Position numbers and translations under genes: made by a program. A stretch of DNA of 64,000 bases, taken from positions 248,001-312,000 of the forward strand of contig NZ_CP076607.1 of NCBI RefSeq assembly GCF_018966525.1. The letters are read 5' to 3'. The notes under the pieces were generated by a model that saw only the letters and a list, made by a program, of their open reading frames with translations, was not told the DNA's origin and did not search any database. Shown in pieces: positions 8,948 through 18,076 of the stretch; positions within the stretch are counted from its first letter, which is position 1; each line of letters starts with the position of its first letter. This DNA comes from Paenibacillus sophorae. GTDB taxonomy: Bacteria > Bacillota > Bacilli > Paenibacillales > Paenibacillaceae.

Positions 8948-10042
8948 TTAAATGCGCATAAGCCTCGGCGTGCCGCGAAGGGCACCCACGGAGGAGACGC
9001 CGATGCCGAACATCGCTGTCCTCAGCTCCAGTTCGGCCTGCTCAAGCGCCGCTTCCAGCGCCTCCTCCGATTCCACCGCCGGGCCGAGTAGGCTCCGGCC
9101 GAAGCCGGCAAGATCGGCGCCGAGCGCCAGCGCCTTGGCGGCGTCAACGCCGCTTTGTAAGCCCCCGCTGCCGATCAATGCGCCTTCAGGAGCAGCGGCG
9201 CGCACGTCCGCAATGCAATCGGCGGTCGGGATGCCCCAATCCGCGAACGCCTCGGCGGCGGCGCGCCTTACCGGATCGGCGCTGCGGAACTTCTCAACCT
9301 GGCTCCATGACGTTCCGCCCGCTCCGCTCACGTCAATGAATGACACTCCGGCGCCGTACAGCTTGAGCGCCGTCTCGCCGTCGATGCCCCAGCCGACTTC
9401 CTTGACGCCGACCGGAACCTCCAGAGTGCGGCACACCTGCTCGATCTTCGGCAGCAGCGAGCCGAAGCCCGTGTTCCCTTCCGGCTGGAACACCTCCTGA
9501 AGGCCGTTCAGATGAAGCACCAGCCAGTCGGCCTCGGCGATTTCCACCGCCCGGCGGCAGTCGCCTGCATCAAAACCGTAAGACAGCTGAACCGCACCAA
9601 GGTTCGCGATGACAGGAATATCCGGGGCCCGTTCCCGCACCCGGAACGTAGACTCAAGCTCCGGGCGCTCCAATGCGGCCCGGATCGAACCTACGCCCAG
9701 CGCCCAGCCCCGCCGCTGGGCCGCCTCGGCGAGCCGCGCGTTAATCTCTCCGGTGGCGGCGCTGCCGCCGGTCATCGAGCTGATCAGCAGCGGGGTGCGC
9801 AAACTCCGGCCGAGAAAGACTGTGTTCAGCGTTATATCGTCAAAGTTCAGTTCCGGCAGCGCATTGTGCCGGAACCGGTAACGTTCAAAGCCTGTAGCAA
9901 CTCCTCTGCCGCCTACGTCTTCATTCAAGCACAGGCGTACATGCTCGATCTTCCGCTCCCCTGTCTTTCCTTCTAGGAGATGCGGACGGGAGTCCGAGGC
10001 CTTGGCTGTGGTCTTCATTTCATCATTCATATTAATCGGCAC
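8948..10042 (-). CDS. fni: type 2 isopentenyl-diphosphate delta-isomerase
   Basis: 364 aa. The type 2 (FMN- and NADPH-dependent) enzyme interconverts IPP and DMAPP in isoprenoid synthesis. The typical opening RKIEHVRLCLNEDV, the LLISSMTGGS segment, the flavin-barrel signature SFIDVSGAGGTSW and the C-terminal GSGGLQSGVDAAKALALGAD and IGVSSVGALRGTPRL are all visible. The start at 10042 has GAGGAAAGG just upstream. It follows the cardiolipin synthase gene on the same strand with a 74-nt gap, so the two may be co-transcribed. Type 2 is the usual isomerase in Firmicutes. Confidence 0.95.
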   Translation of the reverse strand: MPINMNDEMKTTAKASDSRPHLLEGKTGERKIEHVRLCLNEDVGGRGVATGFERYRFRHNALPELNFDDITLNTVFLGRSLRTPLLISSMTGGSAATGEINARLAEAAQRRGWALGVGSIRAALERPELESTFRVRERAPDIPVIANLGAVQLSYGFDAGDCRRAVEIAEADWLVLHLNGLQEVFQPEGNTGFGSLLPKIEQVCRTLEVPVGVKEVGWGIDGETALKLYGAGVSFIDVSGAGGTSWSQVEKFRSADPVRRAAAEAFADWGIPTADCIADVRAAAPEGALIGSGGLQSGVDAAKALALGADLAGFGRSLLGPAVESEEALEAALEQAELELRTAMFGIGVSSVGALRGTPRLMRI

Positions 10043-10116
10043 ATGGCCTTTCCTCGATTTTTTGTTGCCGCCGTCATATTATAACACAACCGACGGATCG
10101 GCCAACTTTACGCCCC

Positions 10117-11631
10117 TTACAGCAGCGGCGACATCAGCCTTGCGGCCGATTCCAGCAGCCGCTCCGGCAGCCGCTTATCCATAAACTTCTCGTGGACAAT
10201 CTGCGATGTGGACAGCAGATCACGCTCAAAATCGGAGACGATGCGCTTGACGCTGTCCGTCTGCAGCAGCAGCGCGTTCACTTCGAAGTTCAAATGGAAG
10301 CTGCGCATATCCATGTTGGCCGTGCCGATGGTGGCGATTTCGCCGTCGATGATAAGCAGCTTGGAATGAATAAACCCTTTTTCATACTCGAAAATTTTGA
10401 CGCCCGCTTCCAGCAAGGCCGGGAAATAGGAATGGGACGCAAGAAACGGCAGCCACTTGTCCGGCTTGGCCGGGAACAGCAGGCGCACATCCAGCCCCGA
10501 AAGAGCGGCCACTTGCAGCGCCGTGTAGATGTCCTCGTCAGGGATAAAATACGGCGTGGCAATCCACACCGACTTCTTGGCCGAGGTGATCATGGAGAAG
10601 AAGATATTTTTGAGTGTCTGCCTCTCATTGTCCGGGCCGCTCGCGATAATCTGCACCGCCCCGCCGTCCCCGGTATACCGAAGCTGCGGCGATAAATAAT
10701 CCTGCTCCAAAATCCGCTCGCCGGTCGTGTGCATCCAGTCCAGCAGAAAAATAATCTGCATCGTCCGCACCGCCTCGCCCCGAACAAGCATATGCGTGTC
10801 ACGCCAGAAGCCGTATGTTTTGCTGCGGCTCAAATACTCATCCCCCACATTGAGCCCGCCCATAAAGCCGACATCGCCGTCGATAACCACTATTTTGCGG
10901 TGATTCCGGTAGTTGACCCTGCTGGAGAAAAAGCTCTTGGATCTGCCGTACGCCGCCACTTTCACCCCCGCATCGCTCAAAGCCTTCAGAAAGCTTTGGG
11001 ACAACTGTATGCTGCCAACGGCATCATACATGAAGCGGACCTTGACGCCGGAACGGGCTTTTTCAATGAGAATCTGCTGAATTCTGGTCCCGATCTCGTC
11101 AGCGCGGAAAATATAATACTCCATGTGGATATGGTGCTTCGCCTGGCGCAGCTCCAGCAGGAGCGTTCCGAACGTCTCCTCGCCATTGGTAAGCACCCGC
11201 GTCTCCGAAGAGAAGGAGATCGGCGAACGCGCCAGACGCTGCGACAGGCCAAGCAGCTTGCGCTGCGTGGAATTAAACATCGACCAATCCTGATGCAGGC
11301 GCAGGGCATCGTTCTCAATCTGCTCATAGGCCATCAGGTCGCGTTGGGCCTTTTTGTCGTATTTACGGCGCTTGAACACATTTTGCCCGAATAGGAAATA
11401 GAACACGAGTCCCACTACCGGAATCAGCGCAAGCAGCAGAATCCAGGCCATCGTCGCCGACGGGTTGCGGTTCTCCATAAAAATGGCGAGTCCGATCGAA
11501 ACGACTGTCAGCGTGGAAAAAATACTGATGATCGTACCGCCGGTGCTGCCGAAAATGCCAAAGCCAAAATAATAAAAAGCAAGCAAAGCTCCTATGATGA
11601 TCGTTGACTGTATTCCTCTTCTCATTGGCAC
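10117..11631 (-). CDS. cls: cardiolipin synthase
   Basis: 504 aa. Cardiolipin synthase condenses two phosphatidylglycerol molecules at the membrane. Two N-terminal membrane helices (about residues 8-60) are followed by two phospholipase D motifs: the first HxK in NHRKIVVIDGDVGFMGG (His about 244), the second in IHSKLLIIDGE (His about 422) with the downstream GTANMDMRSF. Length and order fit the bacterial Cls family. The gene precedes fni on the same strand. The first residues MPMRRG follow a GAGGTAGGGTGCC stretch that can serve as a ribosome site. Confidence 0.95.
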   Translation of the reverse strand: MPMRRGIQSTIIIGALLAFYYFGFGIFGSTGGTIISIFSTLTVVSIGLAIFMENRNPSATMAWILLLALIPVVGLVFYFLFGQNVFKRRKYDKKAQRDLMAYEQIENDALRLHQDWSMFNSTQRKLLGLSQRLARSPISFSSETRVLTNGEETFGTLLLELRQAKHHIHMEYYIFRADEIGTRIQQILIEKARSGVKVRFMYDAVGSIQLSQSFLKALSDAGVKVAAYGRSKSFFSSRVNYRNHRKIVVIDGDVGFMGGLNVGDEYLSRSKTYGFWRDTHMLVRGEAVRTMQIIFLLDWMHTTGERILEQDYLSPQLRYTGDGGAVQIIASGPDNERQTLKNIFFSMITSAKKSVWIATPYFIPDEDIYTALQVAALSGLDVRLLFPAKPDKWLPFLASHSYFPALLEAGVKIFEYEKGFIHSKLLIIDGEIATIGTANMDMRSFHLNFEVNALLLQTDSVKRIVSDFERDLLSTSQIVHEKFMDKRLPERLLESAARLMSPLL

Positions 11632-11856
11632 CCTACCTCTTCAATTAATCACAACAGCTATGGAATACCATCATACATTTTACATGATAGACGACTTTCT
11701 TCCTATCATCATCGACCTAAAAACCGTAAATACGACAAAACTGTAACCTGATGCGCGGTCTCATCAGGAAAATCAAGAGCGGGCGAACACACTGCCGTAC
11801 CTAACGCAGTTACGCTTCAGGTATTTCCGACCGGTCTGCAGCCGCCGCATAAACGG

Positions 11857-11897
11857 CAAAAAAAGCCATCCCCCCGATCGTGCTGAGGGATGGCTTC
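11857..11897 (-). terminator. intrinsic terminator after the FGGY kinase
   Basis: The minus-strand arms AGCCATCCC and GGGATGGCT are followed by TTTTTTG. It lies 12 nt past the kinase stop codon. The rest of the interval up to the cardiolipin synthase start (11632-11856) holds nothing recognisable. Confidence 0.88.
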
Positions 11898-11908
11898 TTG
11901 TATTTGAT

Positions 11909-13531
11909 CTACACACGGCCTTGCATTGAGGATAGCACCGGAAACACGGGCTCCAGCCGCCGGTAAATATCTTTGAACAGCGGATACAGCTTCTCGTACA
12001 CGGCGCGGTTACCCTCGTTTGGGGCATGGCTTCTTACGATCTTGATTCGCTCGTCGGCCTGATCCAGCGAGCCCAGCTCGCCCGTCGCGAGCATCGCCAG
12101 CATCGCGGCTCCGTAAGCGGAGGCTTCGCAGCGGTCCGGCACATCAATCCGCAGACCCGTCATGTCGGCCAAGAGACCGGTCCAGATCGCCGAAGAGGCG
12201 AAATCGCCAGAAGCGAGCAGCCGATCCGGCCGTCCGGCCAGCTCGCCGAGCGTTTCCGTCACGCTCTTCACCGCGAACAGCCCCCCTTCCAGTACAGCCC
12301 GCGCGAAATGCTGTCGTCCATGGTGCAGTCCCGCGCCCGCAAATACGCCGCGGGCATCCGGGTTCCAGCATGGAGCGCGCTCTCCGCTCAGATAAGGGAG
12401 GAACAGCAGCCCGTCCGCACCTGCCGGAACCGACATGGCGGCGGCGATTATGTCGTCGAACGAGCCTTGTCCGCTCCCGATATGGCCCCCGGGCCTGGCG
12501 GAATCAATGACGGCGTGCTGCCGCCCCCGGCGCTGCCTTCTCTCCGGGTGCGCCCGAATAGCATCTCTTCTCTCCGCACCGGGCAGGGAGCCGCCCATGA
12601 ACTGCTCCTTGAACCAGTTCAGGGCGATGCCGCCGCTGCTGGTCGAGCTTCCGATGAGCCAGCGGTCTGCGCTGAAAGCATAACAGAAGGTGCGCCCCTC
12701 CGGGTCGATCAGCGGTTTGTCCGCAAACTGCCGGACCGCGCCGGTTGCGCCAATTGTAACGGCAGTGCTTCCAAGAGCAGCCGCGCCGGAGCCGATATTG
12801 GCGAGTGCGCCGTCGCTAGCTCCGACTACCCATGGCGTATGAGGCAGCAGTCCGCAGGCTTCCGCTATCTCCGGCTTCATGCCCCGGAGCACCTCAGCCA
12901 CCGGCACGATTTCGCCGAGCCGCTCCTTCCCTATCCCGATCAGTTCCAGCGCCTTGCCGCACCAGCCCCGTCCGGAGACGTCCAGCATGCCTGTAGCCGC
13001 TGCCGATGACACATCAAGCGCGTATATACCGAAAAGTTGATGCAGCAGGTATTCCTTGATAGAAATGAACTTGTATGCTTGTTCGAACAGCCCGGGCTTG
13101 TTCTCCTTCCACCACAGCAGCTTGCCCAGCGGTGACATGGGATGGACGGGCGTACCGGTCAGTTCGTATAGCTCTTTCGCCGCGCCACTGCGCCTCAATT
13201 CCTCGATCTGCGGAGCGCTGCGGTTATCCGCCCAGGTGAGCAGGGGAGTCATCGGCTTTCCATCCTTATCCACCGCCATGACATTGTGCATCGATGCGCT
13301 GACACCTACCGCCTCGATATCATCCGGCTTCGCTCCGCCGCTTATCATCGCGAGGCGTAACGCCTGCAGGACGGCCGCTATCATTTCATCCGGCCGCTGC
13401 TCCGCCCTTCCCGGCTCCGGAACAAGCAGGGGGCAGGCCGCCTTGCCGCGTCCACGGATTTTACCTTGCCTTTCGTACAGAAATACCTCCGTACTTGTAG
13501 TTCCGATATCCAGTCCGATGAACAGCCCCAT
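11909..13531 (-). CDS. gntK: FGGY-family carbohydrate kinase, probably gluconokinase
   Basis: 540 aa. FGGY kinases phosphorylate sugars with ATP. The first lobe opens with LFIGLDIGTTSTEVFLY and carries VSASMHNVMAVD and LTWADNR; the second lobe has SDGALANIGSGA, the ATP-site VTIGATGAVRQF, and GLLFLPYLSGERAPCWNPDARG. The last string and the MHN/TWAD motifs favour gluconokinase over xylulokinase, but substrate is inference. No gluconate permease, dehydrogenase or GntR-type repressor is adjacent. An Arg/Gly-rich insertion of about 40 residues (12466-12597) interrupts the second lobe. The ATG at 13531 follows GGAGAGGTGGAG; 19 further codons upstream lack a better site. Confidence 0.8.
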   Translation of the reverse strand: MGLFIGLDIGTTSTEVFLYERQGKIRGRGKAACPLLVPEPGRAEQRPDEMIAAVLQALRLAMISGGAKPDDIEAVGVSASMHNVMAVDKDGKPMTPLLTWADNRSAPQIEELRRSGAAKELYELTGTPVHPMSPLGKLLWWKENKPGLFEQAYKFISIKEYLLHQLFGIYALDVSSAAATGMLDVSGRGWCGKALELIGIGKERLGEIVPVAEVLRGMKPEIAEACGLLPHTPWVVGASDGALANIGSGAAALGSTAVTIGATGAVRQFADKPLIDPEGRTFCYAFSADRWLIGSSTSSGGIALNWFKEQFMGGSLPGAERRDAIRAHPERRQRRGRQHAVIDSARPGGHIGSGQGSFDDIIAAAMSVPAGADGLLFLPYLSGERAPCWNPDARGVFAGAGLHHGRQHFARAVLEGGLFAVKSVTETLGELAGRPDRLLASGDFASSAIWTGLLADMTGLRIDVPDRCEASAYGAAMLAMLATGELGSLDQADERIKIVRSHAPNEGNRAVYEKLYPLFKDIYRRLEPVFPVLSSMQGRV

Positions 13532-13621
13532 GTCACTCCACCTCTCCCGTATGAATCTATTATACACTTGCAAGAAGCGGTCCCCCACAAATCTGCAGGG
13601 GCTTCTGCAGCAACTCGGCGG

Positions 13622-13654
13622 ATAATAAAAAATGCCCGGAAATTCCGGGCATTC
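13622..13654 (-). terminator. intrinsic terminator after the TorD-like gene
   Basis: The minus strand reads AATGCCCGGAA-TTCCGGGCATT followed by TTTTATT. It sits 33 nt past the TorD-like stop and before the kinase gene on the same strand, so the two are separate transcription units. Confidence 0.88.
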
Positions 13655-13686
13655 ATCTCATAAATCATCGCTGCCAGAGGGCAGCG

Positions 13687-14379
13687 TTACATCGCCGCCG
13701 CAGTGCTCTCCAGAGAAGCTTTCCAGGATTGCAGCATCTGCAGATCATAAGGAAGGAACTCCTCCAGCATACGGGATAATCCCCGGTACAGCGGGCTGTC
13801 GGTCGCCGAATTCAATCTTTCGCAGAATTCAGGCGCCCAGAGCAGCAAATGCTCCTTGAGGAAGTTCTCCTGGGTGCTCAGTTGTTCCAGCGCGCTTCGG
13901 GCCGAAAAGCTGTTATACAGCATACGATCATGAAGCACGGCCATAAACTCCATCTCGATGGCAATATGATCGTCGGCTTCGTCGCCGCATTTTTTGAATA
14001 CGATGCCTGCGGACGCATACACATCGGAAATTACATTGCAGAATTCCTCCGCTTCTCCCAGCAGGGCCGCTTCTCTCGGCTTAAGGCCGATCACGGTTTC
14101 GTCACGCATCAACCGGTCGTATTCCGCAGCTTCTTTCTCGCAGACCTTAAGAAGATCATGCGGGTTCTGGCTGTGCAAGTAGCGCTTCAGCTCACGCCCT
14201 CCCTCCGACATCTCCGCGGCAGCGCCGATTTGCCGGTTGCGGCTCCACTGCGCGATTAGCGACAGGGTCGGTCTTCTTCCGAAAAAATCCGAAAACAGCT
14301 GGTATATAAATCCCCTGCTTTCCAGCCAACGGTTGAAGGCCTCCGAAACGTCAAGGGTAGGAACGGTCATAGTGGTCAT
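13687..14379 (-). CDS. TorD-family molybdoenzyme chaperone
   Basis: 230 aa, all-helical in appearance. TorD/DmsD-type proteins bind apo-forms of DMSO-reductase-family enzymes and help insert bis-MGD before export or assembly. The family fingerprint is seen in the second half: EMEFMAVLHDRM followed by QENFLKEHLLLWAPEFCERL, i.e. the E-x3-L..L and F...H+..W.P.F spacing. The ATG at 14379 follows AGGAGG. It is divergent from moaA, sharing a 294-nt region with a 19-nt inverted repeat (14435-14453). The client is probably the bis-MGD oxidoreductase at 29.7-31.8 kb, the only such enzyme in the window; that pairing is inference. Confidence 0.75.
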   Translation of the reverse strand: MTTMTVPTLDVSEAFNRWLESRGFIYQLFSDFFGRRPTLSLIAQWSRNRQIGAAAEMSEGGRELKRYLHSQNPHDLLKVCEKEAAEYDRLMRDETVIGLKPREAALLGEAEEFCNVISDVYASAGIVFKKCGDEADDHIAIEMEFMAVLHDRMLYNSFSARSALEQLSTQENFLKEHLLLWAPEFCERLNSATDSPLYRGLSRMLEEFLPYDLQMLQSWKASLESTAAAM

Positions 14380-14434
14380 TTACAAAATCCTCCTTCTAAA
14401 CTTATGTACTCCGTCGCCGCACATTCTGCGGCTC

Positions 14435-14453
14435 TGATAATGAAAAGTTATCA
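14435..14453. promoter_or_regulatory. inverted repeat between the TorD-like gene and moaA
   Basis: TGATAA-TGAAAAG-TTATCA is a perfect 6+6 palindrome 56-74 nt upstream of the TorD-like start. Read on the minus strand, GTGATAACTTTTCA resembles a degraded TGTGA-N6-TCACA Fnr site. The position suits an operator or activator site, but the regulator is not identified. Confidence 0.4.
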
Positions 14454-14673
14454 CGGCTTTTTGTTTTTATTATAGCCCAGATTGAAAACGCTTTTCGTGA
14501 GCATTTTATGTCCATTGGGTTGAATTGTCGCATTACTGTCAAATTTACTCCTCTTCCCGCAATTCCTTATGATAATATGAAAAGAATTGCCAAAGAGTCC
14601 TCATTGACGCCAGTCTCGATAATCTTTAAAATTTTAAATATTATACCGAACGACGAAAGGGGAATCTCCCGCC

Positions 14674-15675
14674 ATGGAACTGCTGACAGACCCTTTTGGA
14701 CGCGTACACGATTATATGCGCATTTCGGTTACTGACCGCTGCAATCTGCGCTGTATATATTGTATGCCTGCGGAAGGAATGCATTTCCAGCCGCATGACG
14801 AGATCATGAGCTATGAAGAAATCGCCGCTGTCGTGAAGGCGCTCGCTCCAGCCGGCCTGCGCAAAGTGCGCCTTACCGGCGGCGAGCCGCTGGTACGCAA
14901 AGAATTAGAGCGGCTGGTCGCCATGCTGTCCTCCATTCCGGGCATTGAGGATATTTCACTTACCACCAACGGCCTGCTGCTGCCCGCCAAAGCGGCGGCG
15001 CTCAAGGCAGCCGGTCTTTCGAGGGTAAATATCAGTCTCGACTCCCTGCGGCAGGAGCGTTACTCGATGATTACGCGCGGCGGCAATGTAGCCAAAGTGC
15101 TGAAAGGGATCGAGGCGGCGCACGCCGCAGGGCTGTCGCCCATCAAGCTTAATGTGGTGCTCATGAAAGGCATCAACGACGACGAGATCAAGGATTTTAT
15201 CGCCCTTACTATCAATAGTCCGCTGAATGTGCGGTTTATCGAATATATGCCGATCGGCAGCGCGAGCGACGCCTGGCGGCAGTCGTACCTGCCGCTCGAA
15301 AGAGTGCTCGAAGCCTGCCGCGAAGCCGGGTGGGAGACCGAGGAAGCGCATCCGCCAGCCGGAAACGGCCCGTCCCAGGACAGCCGTGTCGTCGGCGCCA
15401 AAGGCACATTCGGTCTGATTCATCCGGTAAGCGAGCATTTTTGCGACAACTGCAACCGGCTGCGGCTTACAGCCGACGGTCATATCAAAGCTTGCCTGTA
15501 CTGGTCCGACGAATTCAACGTGCGGCCGCTGACCGGTGATCCGGAGGCCGTGCGCGGTTTATTCCGCAAGGCGCTTGGAGGCAAGCCCCATAATCACGAA
15601 ATGGCGCTGGCGCTGGAGAAGAAAGCCCAGAGCCATACGCCTACGAGCCGCCGCATGTCGCAAATCGGCGGTTAA
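14674..15675 (+). CDS. moaA: GTP 3',8-cyclase MoaA
   Basis: 333 aa. MoaA is the radical-SAM enzyme that turns GTP into 3',8-cyclo-GTP, the first step of molybdenum cofactor synthesis. The SAM [4Fe-4S] motif is CNLRCIYC near residue 27, followed by KVRLTGGEPLVR; the second cluster is bound by the C-terminal CDNCNRLRLTADGHIKACL cysteines. The usual C-terminal double glycine is present (QIGG). The ATG follows AAAGGGG at 10-11 nt. It stands apart from other moa genes, none of which are in the window, and its 3' end overlaps the convergent exporter gene by 4 nt. Confidence 0.96.
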   Translation: MELLTDPFGRVHDYMRISVTDRCNLRCIYCMPAEGMHFQPHDEIMSYEEIAAVVKALAPAGLRKVRLTGGEPLVRKELERLVAMLSSIPGIEDISLTTNGLLLPAKAAALKAAGLSRVNISLDSLRQERYSMITRGGNVAKVLKGIEAAHAAGLSPIKLNVVLMKGINDDEIKDFIALTINSPLNVRFIEYMPIGSASDAWRQSYLPLERVLEACREAGWETEEAHPPAGNGPSQDSRVVGAKGTFGLIHPVSEHFCDNCNRLRLTADGHIKACLYWSDEFNVRPLTGDPEAVRGLFRKALGGKPHNHEMALALEKKAQSHTPTSRRMSQIGG

Positions 15676-16286
15676 GCCTCAAGCAAGCTCCACAGCTGCC
15701 GGGCCATATATCCGGCCATCGCCCACAGCAGCAGCGAAGAGACAATGTTCAGCGCCCGAACCAGCCTGCCGGAGGGATCGGCCTTGCCGAGCGCACTTCC
15801 GGCGGCGGCCAAGGCGATGAACCACAGCCATGATACCCCGGCGGCGGCTGCGGCGAACGCCCAGCGCTCCGTGCCGCCATACTGCAGGGAGCTTGTACCG
15901 ATCACGCCCACCGTATCCATCAAAGCATGCGGATTCAGCAGCGACACCGACAACGCAAAGGCGATCTGCTCTTTTGAAGGAAGAATAACGTCGCGTTTAC
16001 CCGCCTGGCCCCCCTGCAGGATTTTCCAGCCCATTACAGCCAAAAAGACGATCCCCGCCCCGTAAATGAAGGGCGTCAGCCAATTCAGCGACAGTACAGC
16101 CAGGGACACTCCCCCTACGGCTGCAAAGATCAGCAGCGTATCGCACAGCGCCGCCGTTATTATAGCGGGAAGCGCCCCCTTGTATCGCGGCTGCAGCGCC
16201 CCTTGGTTAAACACAAAGATATTCTGCGCTCCAAGCGGCAGAATAAGGCCTATGGCCAACACCATTCCATGAATAACGGCTTCCAT
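15672..16286 (-). CDS. LysE/ArgO-type amino-acid exporter
   Basis: 204 aa, about six membrane helices. The LysE family exports basic amino acids or related compounds. The start motif GMVLAIGLILPLGAQNIFVFNQG is typical of LysE/ArgO, as is the mid-protein SLLNPHALMDTVGVIG. The ATG at 16286 is chosen because GGAGG lies exactly 9 nt upstream; the ATG at 16292 is too close to it. A MocR-type regulator is divergently transcribed 204 nt away and is likely to control this gene. Substrate is not determined by the sequence. Confidence 0.85.
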   Translation of the reverse strand: MEAVIHGMVLAIGLILPLGAQNIFVFNQGALQPRYKGALPAIITAALCDTLLIFAAVGGVSLAVLSLNWLTPFIYGAGIVFLAVMGWKILQGGQAGKRDVILPSKEQIAFALSVSLLNPHALMDTVGVIGTSSLQYGGTERWAFAAAAAGVSWLWFIALAAAGSALGKADPSGRLVRALNIVSSLLLWAMAGYMARQLWSLLEA

Positions 16287-16490
16287 CAACATTTTCCTCC
16301 CTTTATGCAAGGCGATTCGCGGCGTCCGCTTCGGGTCCTTAACGAATATTACAGCCTTTCCGGCCTTTCGTGACCATCCAAATACAGGGCAGACAGCCCA
16401 GCCAAGTGAAACATCTCCAGTCCATCATGCTATACTGTGGTCGACATACCGGAATAAGCAATAATTTATTTAATCAGGGAGGTTTTTTTC

Positions 16491-17996
16491 ATGCAGAACC
16501 GGCCACCACTCTCCGGCAGCAGCCGAGACAGGCTAAGAAGCGTCGTCGCTTCTTTGGCGGATTGGCGTCCGGAGAGGGACTCGCCGCTGCCGATTTACGT
16601 GCAAATTGCAGGATATTTCCGCGCCAAAATTGCCAGCGGCGACTGGCCCGAAGGCATGAAGCTGCCTCCGCAGCGCGAGTTGGCCCATCAGCTTGGCGTC
16701 AACCGCAGCACGGTTGTTGCCGCACTCGGCCAGTTGGCCGCGCTCGGGCTCATTGAAGGAAGACAAGGAGGGGGCACAAGGGTAGCGGGGAAAGAGAGAA
16801 CGCAGGAACCAGCGGGAAGCTGGAACGATTATGTGGAGGAAGGCATCCATTATCCCAATTTGCCGACCGTTCAGGCGATCAACCGCCTGGAGTTTAGGCC
16901 GGAGCTGCTTCGGCTCGGAACCGGAGAGCCCGCCCCCGAGCTGCTGCCGGGCGAGCAGATGCGCTCCATTCTTGCGGATCTGACCCGGGAAGTGCTGCCG
17001 CTAGCGTATGAGGAGCCGCTCGGCAGTCTGCGGCTCCGGCGCGCGGTCAGCAAAGAGCTCGGGAGAACCGGCATTCAGGCAGGACCATCCTCGATTCTGA
17101 TTCTCTCCGGGGCGCTTCAGGGCATTCAGCTTATTTCCCTTGGGCTGCTGCCGAAAGGGGCGGCCGTTCTATTGGAGAAGCCCTCTTATTTGTATTCTAT
17201 TCATTCTTTCCAGTCGGCGGGAGTCAAGCTGCACGGCCTGCCCATGGATGAGCGGGGTCTAGTAACGGAAGGGCTTGAGGCCCGGGCAGCCCGGACCAAG
17301 GCGGCGCTGCTGTATACGATTCCGTCCTTTCATAACCCGACCGGTATTCTTATGGACGCGGAGCGGCGGCGGGAACTGATGGAGAAGACGGCGGCGCTGG
17401 GATTGCCCGTGCTGGAGGATGGAGCCTATCAGGACCTGTGGCTGGACACGCCTCCGCCGCTGCCGCTCAAAGCGCTGGACCGGAATGGACAGGTGCTGCA
17501 CCTGGGCACTTTGTCGAAATCCGCCAGTCCCGGACTGCGTATCGGCTGGGTTGCCGGTCCCGAGCAGGTGATCCGGCGTCTGGCCGATATCAAAATGCAA
17601 ACCGACTATGGCGCAAGCTCCCTTTCGCAGCTCGCAGCGGCCAAGTGGCTGGAGGACGGCTGCCATGAACGGCATACAGACGCCCTCCGTCTCACGCTGC
17701 GCCAGCGCCGTGATCTGATGCTGGAGCTGCTGGAGCGCCATTTTGCCGGACTGGCGGAGTGGAGCAAGCCTTCAGGCGGCTTCTATGTATGGCTGCGTCT
17801 GAGCAAGCCCCTCCCGCTGCCGAAGCTGTTTCGCACGGCGCTTGCGGAAGGGCTGCTGCTGAACACCGGCGATCTGTACGACCGTTCGGACGCTAGGCAT
17901 CTTCGCCTTTCTTACGCCTATGCCTCCCCGTCCGGGCTGGAACAAGGGATTGCCAAGCTGGCAGAGCTTGTCCGGCGGATGGGCCGGCTGTCCTGA
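16491..17996 (+). CDS. MocR-family PLP-dependent transcriptional regulator
   Basis: 501 aa. MocR proteins fuse a GntR-type winged helix to a class I aminotransferase fold that senses PLP or an amino compound. The N-terminal DNA-binding part includes LPPQRELAHQLGVNRSTVVAAL (about residues 60-85). The aminotransferase part shows YTIPSFHNPTG and the PLP lysine in LGTLSKSASPGLRIGW (Lys about 343), so the Schiff-base residue is retained. The ATG follows GGGAGG by 8 nt. It is divergent from the LysE exporter, suggesting it regulates that gene and itself. PdxR-like control of PLP synthesis is less likely because no pdxST genes are near. Confidence 0.88.
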   Translation: MQNRPPLSGSSRDRLRSVVASLADWRPERDSPLPIYVQIAGYFRAKIASGDWPEGMKLPPQRELAHQLGVNRSTVVAALGQLAALGLIEGRQGGGTRVAGKERTQEPAGSWNDYVEEGIHYPNLPTVQAINRLEFRPELLRLGTGEPAPELLPGEQMRSILADLTREVLPLAYEEPLGSLRLRRAVSKELGRTGIQAGPSSILILSGALQGIQLISLGLLPKGAAVLLEKPSYLYSIHSFQSAGVKLHGLPMDERGLVTEGLEARAARTKAALLYTIPSFHNPTGILMDAERRRELMEKTAALGLPVLEDGAYQDLWLDTPPPLPLKALDRNGQVLHLGTLSKSASPGLRIGWVAGPEQVIRRLADIKMQTDYGASSLSQLAAAKWLEDGCHERHTDALRLTLRQRRDLMLELLERHFAGLAEWSKPSGGFYVWLRLSKPLPLPKLFRTALAEGLLLNTGDLYDRSDARHLRLSYAYASPSGLEQGIAKLAELVRRMGRLS

Positions 17997-18015
17997 ATAC
18001 CAGAAGGACAGCCGG
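17984..18015. terminator. strong hairpin at the MocR/histidine-kinase convergent junction
   Basis: CCGGCTGTCCT and AGGACAGCCGG form a perfect 11-bp stem with a 10-nt loop. The 5' arm overlaps the last codons and stop of the MocR gene. Neither side has a T run, so a classical intrinsic terminator is not certain. Confidence 0.4.
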
Positions 18016-18076
18016 AACCTCTACGATCCGAACTTTTGCAGCTTCTTCATTCATCGCAGCGGCAATTTGTACGGTG

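Noticed and set aside
14483..14496. CcpA cre-like TGAAAACGCTTTTC between the TorD-like gene and moaA
   Set aside because: Two mismatches in the right half against TGWAARCGYTWNCA, and no catabolic gene beside it.
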